A stretch of 36,313 nt of DNA from an uncultured Lactobacillus sp. (GTDB lineage Bacteria; Bacillota; Bacilli; Lactobacillales; Lactobacillaceae). The stretch is taken from assembly GCA_946477855.1 (NCBI GenBank), contig CAMKZU010000016.1, forward strand, positions 1 to 36,313, read 5' to 3'. The notes beneath the pieces were generated by a model. It ran no database searches. It had not been told where the DNA came from and was given only the letters and a program-made list of their open reading frames with translations. A program made the translations under genes and the position numbers. Shown one piece after another: positions 6,782 through 14,809 of the stretch; positions within the stretch are counted from its first letter, which is position 1; the number at the start of each line of letters is the position of its first letter.

Positions 6782-9103
6782 TTAAAAATTAGCTCGTTTG
6801 ACATACATGTTCTTGCCAATGATATAAAAGGCTTTATGCTTGAGTTTCACGCTGCCACCAAAAGTTACCAATTTTTTACCTTTCTTGAAGTAGTAACGTT
6901 TAATTCTTTGTCCTTTTTGATTGTAGACAAAAGCATTGTGGCGTAGTTGCCGTTTCCTGCCGGTCACATTAGTTGCCAGAATATACTTATCATCTGCCAA
7001 AATATAGTATTTCTTGCCTTTGATTTCTTTTACACCATACGTAGAAATCGTTGCCCCGGCATTTATTTTAAGAAAAGATTTTTTGCCATTGCTGTGATAA
7101 ACCCAAGAATTATGCATCACAACCCTTTTTTGTGCCTGTTTTTTCTTTGCTGAATTATCAGTTTCTTTATTTGTATCAGGCTTATTAATTACAGGGTTAT
7201 TTACAGTAGGAGTTTCAGTGTTAATTACGTTATTTCCGCTACTATTACTTCCACTAGGCTCACTTGCTGCAGCTTTTTCTTCAAACCCGATCAGGTCTTT
7301 GCCTACTTGACCATAGTTTATTTCGTATTGATTCTTCTTACTTTCATCTTGGGCATCTATTTGCACATCTTGCACATTGTTAACGCAAAAGCGGGCTACA
7401 GTTGCCGCTTGACCATTCTCAAAGAAAATTTCAATGGCATTTTTATCAGTATAAACTGTGATTGTAAATTCAGCTGACCCTTTCAAGCCGGAGTCATTGA
7501 TATAGCCCATGCCGCTTTCATAACCATTTTTATAATAACTAGCTGCGTTTCCTGATAATTCACTGCTTACGCCGTCAAGACGGTACTTGCCAGTTGCAGG
7601 ATCAAAAATTAGAATGTTGTTGTCCTGGCCCTGATTAAGCACTAGTCTCACAGCCCCTTGATATGCACTTTGGTCTTTAGTTGAAAAGTGCAACACATAC
7701 TTACTATTTGCTGGTTGCTTTTTTAAATTTAACAAACTGTAGTAGTCATCAGCAATCGGCTTTTGGCTGGCAACTTTTCCTACACTCTTTTGAACATTCT
7801 TTTCCTCTAGTCCAGTAGTTAATGGCACACTAGTGATTGTCAGATCGTCATTTAAACTTATTTTTCTGGCTAAGGAATACGTTCCTATCCGCGTTGAATT
7901 TGGTAAAAAGCCTTCTTGATTCGCCTTAATCCCTGAATTGGTATAGTTCCAGTTGCCAATCCAACCCATTGAGATGAGTGAATCGTCCGCTTTTTCCAAG
8001 TCGTAATTGCCATTGAAGTTGGCACCATAATAATCAGTACCCTGGTCTAATCTTTTCGCTTCCGTTTCGGGAGTAAACATTCCCTTGTCGTCCAAGTGCC
8101 CGACCATATAATAAGTGCCAGTTGTCTGTTTAGCTTGTGGCGCTTTGGCACCGAAGAAAAGCACTTGTTTTGTTTCTCCGCCTGCCGTTTTCATGCTCCT
8201 TAAAGCAGGGCATTCGACAGGTGCTTCAAACGGTAGTCCTTTGAAAAAAGTACTGCTGGCAATTTTGCTGTCAGCCTGATTACCATTTGCGTTAGACCAG
8301 TTAAGACCATCATCAGACTGATAAACGCCAATATTATCGCCTTCAGCTACGTACATAATGAGTTTATTGTGCCAATAAAAAACAGCAGGGTCTCTTTCAT
8401 CTGACCTATTAATTGAAGTCCACGACCAATAATGATCTAATATGATTTTTTTATCGTTTAAAGGATGAGCAAAGGTTTTGCCGTTATCATCAGACCAAGC
8501 AGCCCAGATATTCTGCTGGTTATCCTTATTGCTTAAGCCTGAAAAGAATGCGACTTGAGCACCTTTGGGAACGCCCGTAATATTGCCTGCGTTAACAATG
8601 ATTGAGCCTGTCCAAGCACTACTCCAGGCATCACCTATATCACCTTTTAAATCCTTGATGGCGATAGTTGGCTGAGAAAAATGAATAAAGTCCTTTGTGG
8701 TTACGCGCTGCCAATTTTGCTGGGCACCAGAATCACCATTGACTACTTTTGCTGTATGTAAATAATAAATAACCCACTCTTTATTTGCATCATCATAAAC
8801 TATTGTTTGCAAGTCGTTAGACCAACCCTCATCCGTATCCAGATGATAGGAGCTCTCCCGCTCCGGTGATGTGTCGCTGGGGTTGAGATATGTATAACCA
8901 CCATCCGTGTAACCATTAGAAACATACTTGCCATTTAACAAGGGATCTTGACCTTTCTGCTCAAAATCTTTTTGCTGTATCAGTACTGCTGGAACATCAA
9001 TTTGAGCTGCTTTGGCATTGGTTGTACTTAAAGCTTCTAGACTTAAGCCCAAAAGTGTTGCCACAGTGATTTGAGTAATAAAACGATATTTACTGCACTT
9101 CAT
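6782..9103 (-). CDS. Secreted GH32 fructanase (levanase/inulinase type) with C-terminal SLAP anchor
   Basis: A 773-residue protein starting at ATG 9103, with AGGAG seven bases upstream. Order of parts: signal peptide (about 1-32); GH32 five-bladed catalytic domain; beta-sandwich; a Ser/Thr/Pro/Asn linker (about 610-655); and a C-terminal SLAP region with the usual two HxxxVY-type repeats (HNSWVYHSNGKK, HNAFVYNQKGQR). Catalytic signatures are present. Asp97 lies in WSND (a variant of the WMNDPNG motif, the likely nucleophile), Asp238 in RDP, and Glu297 in ECP (acid/base). It should release fructose or short oligomers from levan, inulin or fructo-oligosaccharides while held on the S-layer or cell wall. 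There is no LPXTG motif. The linkage preference cannot be told. The promoter carries a cre and a probable response-regulator box. Confidence 0.9.
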   Translation of the reverse strand: MKCSKYRFITQITVATLLGLSLEALSTTNAKAAQIDVPAVLIQQKDFEQKGQDPLLNGKYVSNGYTDGGYTYLNPSDTSPERESSYHLDTDEGWSNDLQTIVYDDANKEWVIYYLHTAKVVNGDSGAQQNWQRVTTKDFIHFSQPTIAIKDLKGDIGDAWSSAWTGSIIVNAGNITGVPKGAQVAFFSGLSNKDNQQNIWAAWSDDNGKTFAHPLNDKKIILDHYWSWTSINRSDERDPAVFYWHNKLIMYVAEGDNIGVYQSDDGLNWSNANGNQADSKIASSTFFKGLPFEAPVECPALRSMKTAGGETKQVLFFGAKAPQAKQTTGTYYMVGHLDDKGMFTPETEAKRLDQGTDYYGANFNGNYDLEKADDSLISMGWIGNWNYTNSGIKANQEGFLPNSTRIGTYSLARKISLNDDLTITSVPLTTGLEEKNVQKSVGKVASQKPIADDYYSLLNLKKQPANSKYVLHFSTKDQSAYQGAVRLVLNQGQDNNILIFDPATGKYRLDGVSSELSGNAASYYKNGYESGMGYINDSGLKGSAEFTITVYTDKNAIEIFFENGQAATVARFCVNNVQDVQIDAQDESKKNQYEINYGQVGKDLIGFEEKAAASEPSGSNSSGNNVINTETPTVNNPVINKPDTNKETDNSAKKKQAQKRVVMHNSWVYHSNGKKSFLKINAGATISTYGVKEIKGKKYYILADDKYILATNVTGRKRQLRHNAFVYNQKGQRIKRYYFKKGKKLVTFGGSVKLKHKAFYIIGKNMYVKRANF

Positions 9104-9130
9104 AGTTATCTCCTAAAAATTAAATTACAT

Positions 9131-9146
9131 TTTTAAAAGCGCTTTC
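9131..9146. promoter_or_regulatory. Putative CcpA site (cre) of the fructanase gene
   Basis: The perfect palindrome AAAGCGCTTT (9136-9145) sits in a 16-base segment identical to 2323-2338. It lies just downstream of the -10 element on the transcribed side, the position where CcpA would block RNA polymerase. Confidence 0.65.
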
Positions 9147-9163
9147 TAAGTCATGACAAGGTC

Positions 9164-9191
9164 ATTATAACGGTAAAATAACAAGACTCAA
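9164..9191 (-). promoter_or_regulatory. Fructanase promoter
   Basis: On the minus strand, TTGAGT (9186-9191) is spaced 16 bases from a consensus TATAAT (9164-9169). The word TAAATGTCA (9198-9206) lies seven bases upstream of the -35, a usual place for a LuxR-family activator to contact polymerase. Confidence 0.65.
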
Positions 9192-9197
9192 AGATGA

Positions 9198-9206
9198 TAA
9201 ATGTCA
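9198..9206. promoter_or_regulatory. TAAATGTCA box, candidate response-regulator site
   Basis: Identical 9-base word to 2288-2296 upstream of the PTS operon. It is placed directly upstream of the fructanase -35. A role as operator for the regulator encoded at 4755-5444 is inferred. Confidence 0.4.
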
Positions 9207-9239
9207 CTTTTTCATGATTATTAATTACTCTTTGCCCTT

Positions 9240-9275
9240 AAAAAGGTATCCAGCTTTTAAACTAGATACCTTTTT
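9240..9275. terminator. Terminator after the small gene at 9298
   Basis: 11-base exact stem (AAAAAGGTATC 9240-9250 with 9265-9275), 14-base loop, flanked by A and T tracts. It reads in both directions and insulates the fructanase promoter. Confidence 0.85.
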
Positions 9276-9297
9276 AGTTGAGATATTGCAGCAATTG

Positions 9298-9615
9298 TTA
9301 AACATCCCTTTCTTTTTTGGCATGTGGAATATTATCATTATTCAGAATTTCGATAATATGCTGCACTATTGAATATACCTGCTTATCATCATTGCTATCT
9401 ATCACCAGATAACTAATCTTGAAGTATGATTCCAAGTTAGATGTATCATTTTCTGCAAGAGCTTTTTTGATCAAGAATTTAAAAATAGCCTTCATATTTC
9501 GCGTTTTCTTGCGCTTTTCCTGTTTTTTATCATAAACCGGCAAGAATAACGCCACACAAACGGCAGCGATCTCAGCTGCTGCTGTTACCCACTCAGATAA
9601 TGGTCCTATACTCAT
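9298..9615 (-). CDS. Small single-pass membrane protein of unknown function
   Basis: I do not recognise this gene. The open frame reaches back to 9669, but GGGAGG lies just before two close ATGs (9621, 9615). The second has the better spacing (eight bases), giving 105 residues starting MSIGPLSEWV. The N-terminus has one membrane helix (WVTAAAEIAAVCVALFLPVY), then a strongly basic KKQEKRKKTRN stretch, so the rest is probably cytoplasmic. The C-terminal part is a charged helical region. It is a single-gene unit ending in the terminator at 9240-9275, and it diverges from the gene at 9822. Confidence 0.6.
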   Translation of the reverse strand: MSIGPLSEWVTAAAEIAAVCVALFLPVYDKKQEKRKKTRNMKAIFKFLIKKALAENDTSNLESYFKISYLVIDSNDDKQVYSIVQHIIEILNNDNIPHAKKERDV

Positions 9616-9821
9616 AGTCATTTTCCTCCCGGCTATTATTATATCTTTAACAAGTAGGCGGCGAAGCACTTTTTAACAGCCATTTTTATTCTAGATAGCA
9701 AATAAGTTAAAAGTGGCTATTACTTTATATTGTATATATTTATACAAAAAAGCTGTGCATTTTAAGCCTATATGCGATATGATTATATTAAATAATTATT
9801 TAGTATATGGGGGTATAAAAT

Positions 9822-10406
9822 ATGCAATATAAAAGACCTTTTTATAAAAAATGGTGGTTTTGGCTTGTTATTGCAGTAATCACTGTTTTTACTAATTTCG
9901 GTTCTGGCAATAACAATGAAACGCAAAGTACACACCATTCCACTGAAGCTCGCTCAGCAAAAGTAGAAAAAAGCCGTAAGCAAAAGGCAACAGCTGAAAA
10001 AAGAAAAGAAGAAAAAGCGCGAAAATTAGCCGCTGAAAGAAAAAAAGCCCAAGCCAAAAAGCTAGCAGCTAAAAAAGCAAAATTAAGGAAAAAGCAGTTA
10101 GCGCAAAAGCGGCGGGAAAAGCGCGCCAGACAACTAGCCCAAAAAAGAAGACGCGCGCAAAAACGGCAATTGGCTTTACAGCAAAAGCAAAAAAAGCAGT
10201 TACTTGCGCAAAAAAAGGCACAAGCAAAGCAGGCTGCCGCTAATGACCGCAATAGTCGGACAGTTTACGTAGCTCCCACCTCTGGCAGACGCTACCATTT
10301 TGATCCTAATTGCCGCGGATTGCGACCGGCAAATGGCAACATTACGCAAATGCCTTTAAAAGAAGCTATTAGCGAAGGTTACACCTTATGTAAATGGGAA
10401 GATTAA
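9822..10406 (+). CDS. Membrane-anchored Lys/Arg/Ala coiled-coil protein with C-terminal Cys/His motif
   Basis: A 194-residue protein with three parts: a short N-terminal membrane helix (WWFWLVIAVITVFTNFG); a long, highly basic KA/KR/Q-rich helical stretch (about residues 47-142); and a compact C-terminal module. The module reads YVAPTSGRRYHFDPNCRGL, then a helix with LKEAISEGYTLCKW. The H-x(4)-CRGL-x(n)-GYTLC pattern resembles small metal-binding modules found at the ends of many Firmicutes surface or nuclease proteins; that is a resemblance only. The start ATG follows GGGGG with ten bases between. An inverted repeat TTGTATA/TATACAA (9730-9747) lies upstream. It is probably co-transcribed with the gene at 10422, 15 bases on. 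Confidence 0.7.
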   Translation: MQYKRPFYKKWWFWLVIAVITVFTNFGSGNNNETQSTHHSTEARSAKVEKSRKQKATAEKRKEEKARKLAAERKKAQAKKLAAKKAKLRKKQLAQKRREKRARQLAQKRRRAQKRQLALQQKQKKQLLAQKKAQAKQAAANDRNSRTVYVAPTSGRRYHFDPNCRGLRPANGNITQMPLKEAISEGYTLCKWED

Positions 10407-10421
10407 GGAGAAGAATAAATA

Positions 10422-11000
10422 ATGGTCAAAATCGGTTTTAGAAAACCCAGTTTAAGAAAGTCTATCTCTGCCAGAACAAAAGGCAGAGCGACGAGAGCTA
10501 TTAAAAAAGCCATTATTCCCAACTATGGCAAGCGCGGCATGGGTTGGGCCCATCCTAAAAGAAAAACATATAATACAATTTATAATAAGACTACTTTTGA
10601 TACTCGCAAATTATTTATTAACATTAGTTCCAGTAAAAATAAGTCAACTTTCGGCACTATTAATAAGCAACATAAAATGAATTATCAAAATGAGGCAAAC
10701 ATGAATAGTAATAAAAATAATCTTCAGTCAACAGCTGGTAAACCAAAAGCACAAATTAGATATTTTAAAATTAAAAACCAAAAAGATATCAAAACTAACC
10801 GCCAGTTATACTATCTAAAAATTGTCCGTTCCTGCTTCTTATGGCTGGGAACAGTACTTGCAGTATTTGGACAACTAAAAATAGGGATTTATCCTTTAAT
10901 TATTTGGGCTATACTAAAAATTCCTACACTGTCATTTGGAGAGCCAATTAATCCCAAAGACGTTAAAAATAATGTTTCTGAACTCAATAAAAAGCCCTAG
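10422..11000 (+). CDS. Uncharacterised protein with basic N-terminal motif and C-terminal membrane segments
   Basis: A 192-residue protein. The N-terminus is a very basic, glycine-bearing motif (KPSLRKSISARTKGRATRAI followed by NYGKRGMGWAHPKR and YNTIYNKTTFDTRK). I recall a similar motif at the start of various uncharacterised or phage-related Firmicutes proteins, but cannot name a domain. A low-complexity Asn/Lys middle follows, then two hydrophobic segments (about 136-172) and a polar tail. AAGGAG sits 11 bases before the ATG, inside the end of the previous gene, so the two are likely one operon. The terminator at 11045-11093 follows. No function is assigned. Confidence 0.65.
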   Translation: MVKIGFRKPSLRKSISARTKGRATRAIKKAIIPNYGKRGMGWAHPKRKTYNTIYNKTTFDTRKLFINISSSKNKSTFGTINKQHKMNYQNEANMNSNKNNLQSTAGKPKAQIRYFKIKNQKDIKTNRQLYYLKIVRSCFLWLGTVLAVFGQLKIGIYPLIIWAILKIPTLSFGEPINPKDVKNNVSELNKKP

Positions 11001-11044
11001 AAAAATATTTTAATAAGGAAGAAATAGCAAGTTGGTTATACCTT

Positions 11045-11093
11045 AAAAGGCTGCTAAATTAGCGTTTTATTAACGCAATTTAGCAGCCTTTTT
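11045..11093. terminator. Strong bidirectional terminator between 10422 gene and second PTS operon
   Basis: A 21-22 bp stem (11045-11066 with 11072-11093) with a single bulged base, five-base loop, A-tract and T-tract. It ends both convergent units. Confidence 0.92.
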
Positions 11094-11131
11094 AATTATA
11101 TTAAAGCTTTAGACTAAAGAATCGACTTGTA

Positions 11132-11980
11132 TTATAAAATCTTGAAATAAGTTAAGCCAACTACTACCACCATCATTGCAATAATTAACATTGCCGCATG
11201 TTTACCATTCGTCTTCTTTAAGATGTAGTAAACCAAAACAGTTACCAGTAGACTTAACAGACCTGGCATAATCTTATCAAACATTGTTTGCAAGCTAATG
11301 ACATTGCCACCAACCTTGTTAGAAACATTAGAATGAACCACAATTTTTAATGGTGTTTTGACTTTGATAACTGTTGAAATCAAAGCGCCAACAACCATTA
11401 GTCCTACTACATTAGCCATTGTGGAAATACGCTGGATAACATCGTTTTGTTCATTATTATTTAAAAAATCAATGCCCTTCTTATAACCAAATGATACGGC
11501 ATAGTATCTTGCCCCCATGTTAATTACGTTATAGAGAATAAACATTAAAATCGGGCCAAAGATACTGCCACCAAAAGCAATTGAAGCACCAATACTACCA
11601 ACGATTGGCAGCCAGGTAAATTTGATCAGACTATCGCCTAAACCAGCTAAAGGCCCCATCAATCCGGTTTTTAACGGGTTAATACCATCTTTTTCATCGG
11701 GAGTCGTTGTCTCCTCCATCGCAGCTGATAATCCTAAAATCACGGCATCGAAGTTAACGTGGGAATTATAGAAAACCAAATGCCGCTTCATAGCTTCTGA
11801 TAAGTCTTTTTTATCAGGATAGATTTTTGCCAGAGCCGGTGCGATTGCCCGCATAAATCCTACACCTTGCAGCGTTTCATAATTTAAGGTAATGCGCATA
11901 GTATTGAGTCGCATAAACATGCGCCAAATATCTCTATTGTTCAATTTGTGTTCAGGCGCAGTTAACTTTTCTTCACTCAT
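11132..11980 (-). CDS. PTS mannose-family EIID component (second system)
   Basis: A 282-residue EIID. Family features are the LNYETLQGVGFMRAIAPALAKIYP start region, HLVFYNSHVNFDAVILGLSAAMEE, then LKTGLMGPLAGLGDSLI and a C-terminal membrane helix (MLIIAMMVVVVGLTYF). It is the last gene of the phosphatase-EIIA-EIIB-EIIC-EIID operon and overlaps EIIC by four bases (ATGA). The segment that usually reads FFNTNP is YNSHVNF here, differing from the first PTS in this window, so the two systems probably carry different sugars. The substrate is not determinable. Confidence 0.93.
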   Translation of the reverse strand: MSEEKLTAPEHKLNNRDIWRMFMRLNTMRITLNYETLQGVGFMRAIAPALAKIYPDKKDLSEAMKRHLVFYNSHVNFDAVILGLSAAMEETTTPDEKDGINPLKTGLMGPLAGLGDSLIKFTWLPIVGSIGASIAFGGSIFGPILMFILYNVINMGARYYAVSFGYKKGIDFLNNNEQNDVIQRISTMANVVGLMVVGALISTVIKVKTPLKIVVHSNVSNKVGGNVISLQTMFDKIMPGLLSLLVTVLVYYILKKTNGKHAAMLIIAMMVVVVGLTYFKIL

Positions 11981-12798
11981 AGGTCATAGTCCTCCTCATC
12001 GTCTTCTTCATCGCTGCTTGAATTATTTAATTGCGTGCTTGGTGAAACTTGAGCTTTAGCACTAGGCTCACGAGTTGCTCGTTCGTATAAGAAAGCAAAC
12101 ACCAAAGCGATCAACGTAATTGGTAAGATATCTAATTTTAAATAGGAAGATAAGACGAAACCTAAAATAATAAACATCCACAATTCGCCTTTTTTAAGCA
12201 TTGTCATCATTAATAATGCAATACCCACTGAAGGAATGATGGAACCTGCCGTGCTTAAGCCATTAATAATAAATTTTGGCAGGTCATTTATTGCTTGTTG
12301 AATTGCTCCTGCACCAAATTGCAGGGCCAAAAAAGTAGGGAATGCACAAGCAAAACCGTATAAAAATGCAGGTGGCCATGTTAGCCAAAATGTACCTTTA
12401 ACATCAGCATTATCAGCTAGCCGTTTGGCCCAGCCGTTAAGAGAACAGTTAATTGTTTCGATTAAAACAAGTAGTTGTTGCGCCAAAATTGAAGTTGGAA
12501 CAGCCAGTGTAATGGCAGTTGCCACCATTGTTGAAATATTGCCACTGGTGTTACCCATTATTGCAAGAGAAGTACTAATCATCGTACCGGTAATGATGTC
12601 TGGAGCCATATAGGCACCAACATCACCAATACCCATCCACATAACTTCAAGTGTTGCGCCAATAATAAGTCCAGCTTGCAAATTGCCTAAAATAATACCA
12701 ACAATTGGTGCAATTAACAAAGGCCGCCTGAACATCTTTGTACTGACATTATCAATTCCTAAGAGAAAGGCCAAAACCGTTAAGATAAAGACTTTCAT
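11977..12798 (-). CDS. PTS mannose-family EIIC component (second system)
   Basis: A 273-residue membrane protein with the EIIC pattern: LLGIDNVSTKMFRRPLLIAP, IVGIILGNLQAGLIIGATLE, MWMGIGDVGAYMAPD, then several further helices. It overlaps EIIB by four bases and EIID by four. The C-terminus is a long acidic tail (SSSDEEDDEEDYDL). As in the first PTS, the tail codons supply the GAGGAGG Shine-Dalgarno (minus strand 11991-11997) for the next gene. The sugar is unknown. Confidence 0.93.
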   Translation of the reverse strand: MKVFILTVLAFLLGIDNVSTKMFRRPLLIAPIVGIILGNLQAGLIIGATLEVMWMGIGDVGAYMAPDIITGTMISTSLAIMGNTSGNISTMVATAITLAVPTSILAQQLLVLIETINCSLNGWAKRLADNADVKGTFWLTWPPAFLYGFACAFPTFLALQFGAGAIQQAINDLPKFIINGLSTAGSIIPSVGIALLMMTMLKKGELWMFIILGFVLSSYLKLDILPITLIALVFAFLYERATREPSAKAQVSPSTQLNNSSSDEEDDEEDYDL

Positions 12799-13271
12799 TT
12801 TTGTAAAACCTCACTTAATTTAACGGCTCCATCTGTTGGAACCATTTGAATCTCTATATCTACTCCTAAATCCAGCAATTTCTCCAGTGATTTCTTTTCC
12901 TCATCAGTTAAGAAAACAGCTTTGGTATATTGTTTACGTTCATCATTGCCGCGAATGCCACCAATATTTAATTTTGGTATCTGATAACCACTGTCAACAA
13001 TCTTTTCCACCGTAAATGGAGAGGCAAATAAAAGCATGGTTCTTCTTGTAACTGGGTTGTGAGGGACAATTTTTAAAAATTTCTCAGTTGAAAAAATATG
13101 TAATTTAACATTGCGCGGAACACTCATTTTTAGGACATTCGATTGAATTTTATCCTTGGCAACCTTATCATCAACAATTATCACTTGCTCAATCTGCTTA
13201 ACATTAAGCCAAGTCGTTACCACTTGTCCGTGAATTAAACGATCATCAATTCTACAAAATTCCACTGCCAT
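12795..13271 (-). CDS. PTS mannose-family EIIB component (second system)
   Basis: A 158-residue EIIB with the phosphorylated His14 in CRIDDRLIHGQVVTTW, the hallmark of the family. The INIGGIRG-like NIGGIRGNDERKQYTKAVFL segment is typical of the sugar-facing side. It starts inside the EIIA gene (20-base overlap). Its ribosome site GAGGAG lies in the EIIA tail codons, so translation is probably coupled. It gives phosphate to the sugar carried by EIIC/EIID. Confidence 0.93.
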   Translation of the reverse strand: MAVEFCRIDDRLIHGQVVTTWLNVKQIEQVIIVDDKVAKDKIQSNVLKMSVPRNVKLHIFSTEKFLKIVPHNPVTRRTMLLFASPFTVEKIVDSGYQIPKLNIGGIRGNDERKQYTKAVFLTDEEKKSLEKLLDLGVDIEIQMVPTDGAVKLSEVLQK

Positions 13272-13701
13272 CTTCGTCTTGCTCCTCTTCTTTAAATCTT
13301 TCTGAAATATTCTGAAAGCCCATGTTATAGGACTTCTCTAGTGATTCTGCTAGTTCAGCCAAACTGCGATTGCGATTGGTGAATAAATCTAGCAACATTG
13401 GCAAGTTCAACCCGCTTAACACCAAGATGTTGTCTTTTTCTAAGCAAAAGGTGCCACTGACATTTGACGGGGTGCCACCTAAAATGTCGCATATAATGAT
13501 GGTGCCATTACTGGTGTCAAGTTCATCATACATTTGATTCATTTTTTCTTTTGCCTGATCCAAGTTCAGGTCTTCAGTCACAGCCAAATAAGCACAATTA
13601 TCTTGCTTACCTACAATCATTTCTGCGCTACGCAGTGCTTCTTTTGCCATGTAACCATGACTAGCTAAAATCACTGCAACTGCGGAATTTTTATCTGCCA
13701 T
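13252..13701 (-). CDS. PTS mannose-family EIIA component (second system)
   Basis: A 149-residue EIIA. The active histidine is His15 in ILASHGYMA, and the core IIICDILGGTPSNVSG is present. It accepts phosphate from HPr and passes it to EIIB. It overlaps the phosphatase gene by 11 bases and EIIB by 20. The acidic end (KEEEQDEDGSGIL) reaches well beyond the usual domain boundary and appears to exist partly because the codons hold the EIIB ribosome site. Confidence 0.92.
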   Translation of the reverse strand: MADKNSAVAVILASHGYMAKEALRSAEMIVGKQDNCAYLAVTEDLNLDQAKEKMNQMYDELDTSNGTIIICDILGGTPSNVSGTFCLEKDNILVLSGLNLPMLLDLFTNRNRSLAELAESLEKSYNMGFQNISERFKEEEQDEDGSGIL

Positions 13702-14782
13702 TTTCGTTCCCCTTTTCCAAATAAAAATCTCTGGCTTTGTTAATTTCTGCCATAGTTAATTTAAAATGTTGCTGAAAGTAATTTTCAGGAGTACCAAAAA
13801 GCTCGTATATTTTATTGATTGCCGCTTTAATGTAACTTTCGCGCGTATCAATCATAGCCATTAAATAATCAAGATATGATTTTTTCTGAACCAGTTTATG
13901 ATACAAGTCATACTTTAACTGGTTTCTTTCTTTGCGAATAATCTTAGTCAGCATGTAATCGCGCACGATATCTTCTTCTTTGATGTTCAACAGCAGCAAT
14001 ATCAGCATTGAGCCAAAACCGGTTCTGTCTTTGCCACCACGGCAATGATGGAGCAATGGCAAAGCTTCTCTGCGCACAACAGCTTTTAGCATTCTGCCGT
14101 ATGACTTTTGCGCAATTGGAGAGGTTACCAAGTCTTCATAACTTTCAATGACGTTTTCGCCCCGATCGTTAATATACTTTTCTGGGACTTCTCCATTTTC
14201 TAAAGACTGAACCAATTTTTCATTTTCACCCTTTAAATCAACTACATTTGCGGCGGCTTCAGAAAAACTTGACTGTGGATCACAATTGAAAATTTCTAAA
14301 ACTGTGGGTAAATATTTATTGGGATGAAACTGTCTTTCATGTGGTGAACGATAATCAACAATTGTCTGCAAGTTATAATTTGTTAATATTTGTTGATCGC
14401 TGTCATTAAGCTTTGATAACTGATCTCCCCGAAACAAGACGCCCCATTTTAAAAAGCGTCCATCTTTAGCCGCATATCCGCCCATATCCCGAATATTAAT
14501 TGCATTCTCAAGGGGAATAACACGTTCAGCAAAGATATTGGTTGCAAAGCCAGGCTCTGCACTCTTGATGATGTAGTATTTTGGCAGGTCTTTACGCGCG
14601 ATTTTGATTGTAAAATCACCGGTAGAACTTTCTGCTACAACATTTTGAATATGTTTAACTTCTGGCACATCACCCATTAAGAGTTGATAAGGACCATTGT
14701 TTTCATTTTGTAATTTAATAGTCAGTTGCTTGCCATCACGCTTCATATAAATATTTGGTAGAATGTATGGTTGCTTTTTCAT
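13691..14782 (-). CDS. Tyrosine/dual-specificity phosphatase-like protein leading the second PTS operon
   Basis: A 363-residue protein of the Y_phosphatase3 type. The catalytic P-loop HCRGGKDRTG is intact (Cys247, Arg253), and the family opener NIRDMGGYAAKDGR lies at about 97-110. Residues 1-85 form a separate beta-rich region, which I read as an N-terminal sandwich domain. There is no signal peptide, so it should act in the cytoplasm. It is the first gene of the operon and overlaps EIIA. Family members remove phosphate from phosphotyrosine, phosphoinositides or small molecules. The position here suggests it acts on an imported sugar phosphate or on a PTS component, but this is inference. Expression is probably controlled by the divergent RpiR regulator through the boxes at 14822 and 14851. 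Confidence 0.88.
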   Translation of the reverse strand: MKKQPYILPNIYMKRDGKQLTIKLQNENNGPYQLLMGDVPEVKHIQNVVAESSTGDFTIKIARKDLPKYYIIKSAEPGFATNIFAERVIPLENAINIRDMGGYAAKDGRFLKWGVLFRGDQLSKLNDSDQQILTNYNLQTIVDYRSPHERQFHPNKYLPTVLEIFNCDPQSSFSEAAANVVDLKGENEKLVQSLENGEVPEKYINDRGENVIESYEDLVTSPIAQKSYGRMLKAVVRREALPLLHHCRGGKDRTGFGSMLILLLLNIKEEDIVRDYMLTKIIRKERNQLKYDLYHKLVQKKSYLDYLMAMIDTRESYIKAAINKIYELFGTPENYFQQHFKLTMAEINKARDFYLEKGNENGR

Positions 14783-14809
14783 TAGCTCTTGATACCCCTT
14801 TCATTACTG

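Noticed and set aside
9842-10252. A 136-residue cysteine- and phenylalanine-rich frame on the minus strand
   Set aside because: It is the antisense of the Lys/Ala/Arg-rich gene at 9822; its odd composition is only the mirror of AAA/GCA/CGC codons. It has no ribosome site and the plus-strand gene has a membrane helix, a conserved-looking end and a terminator.
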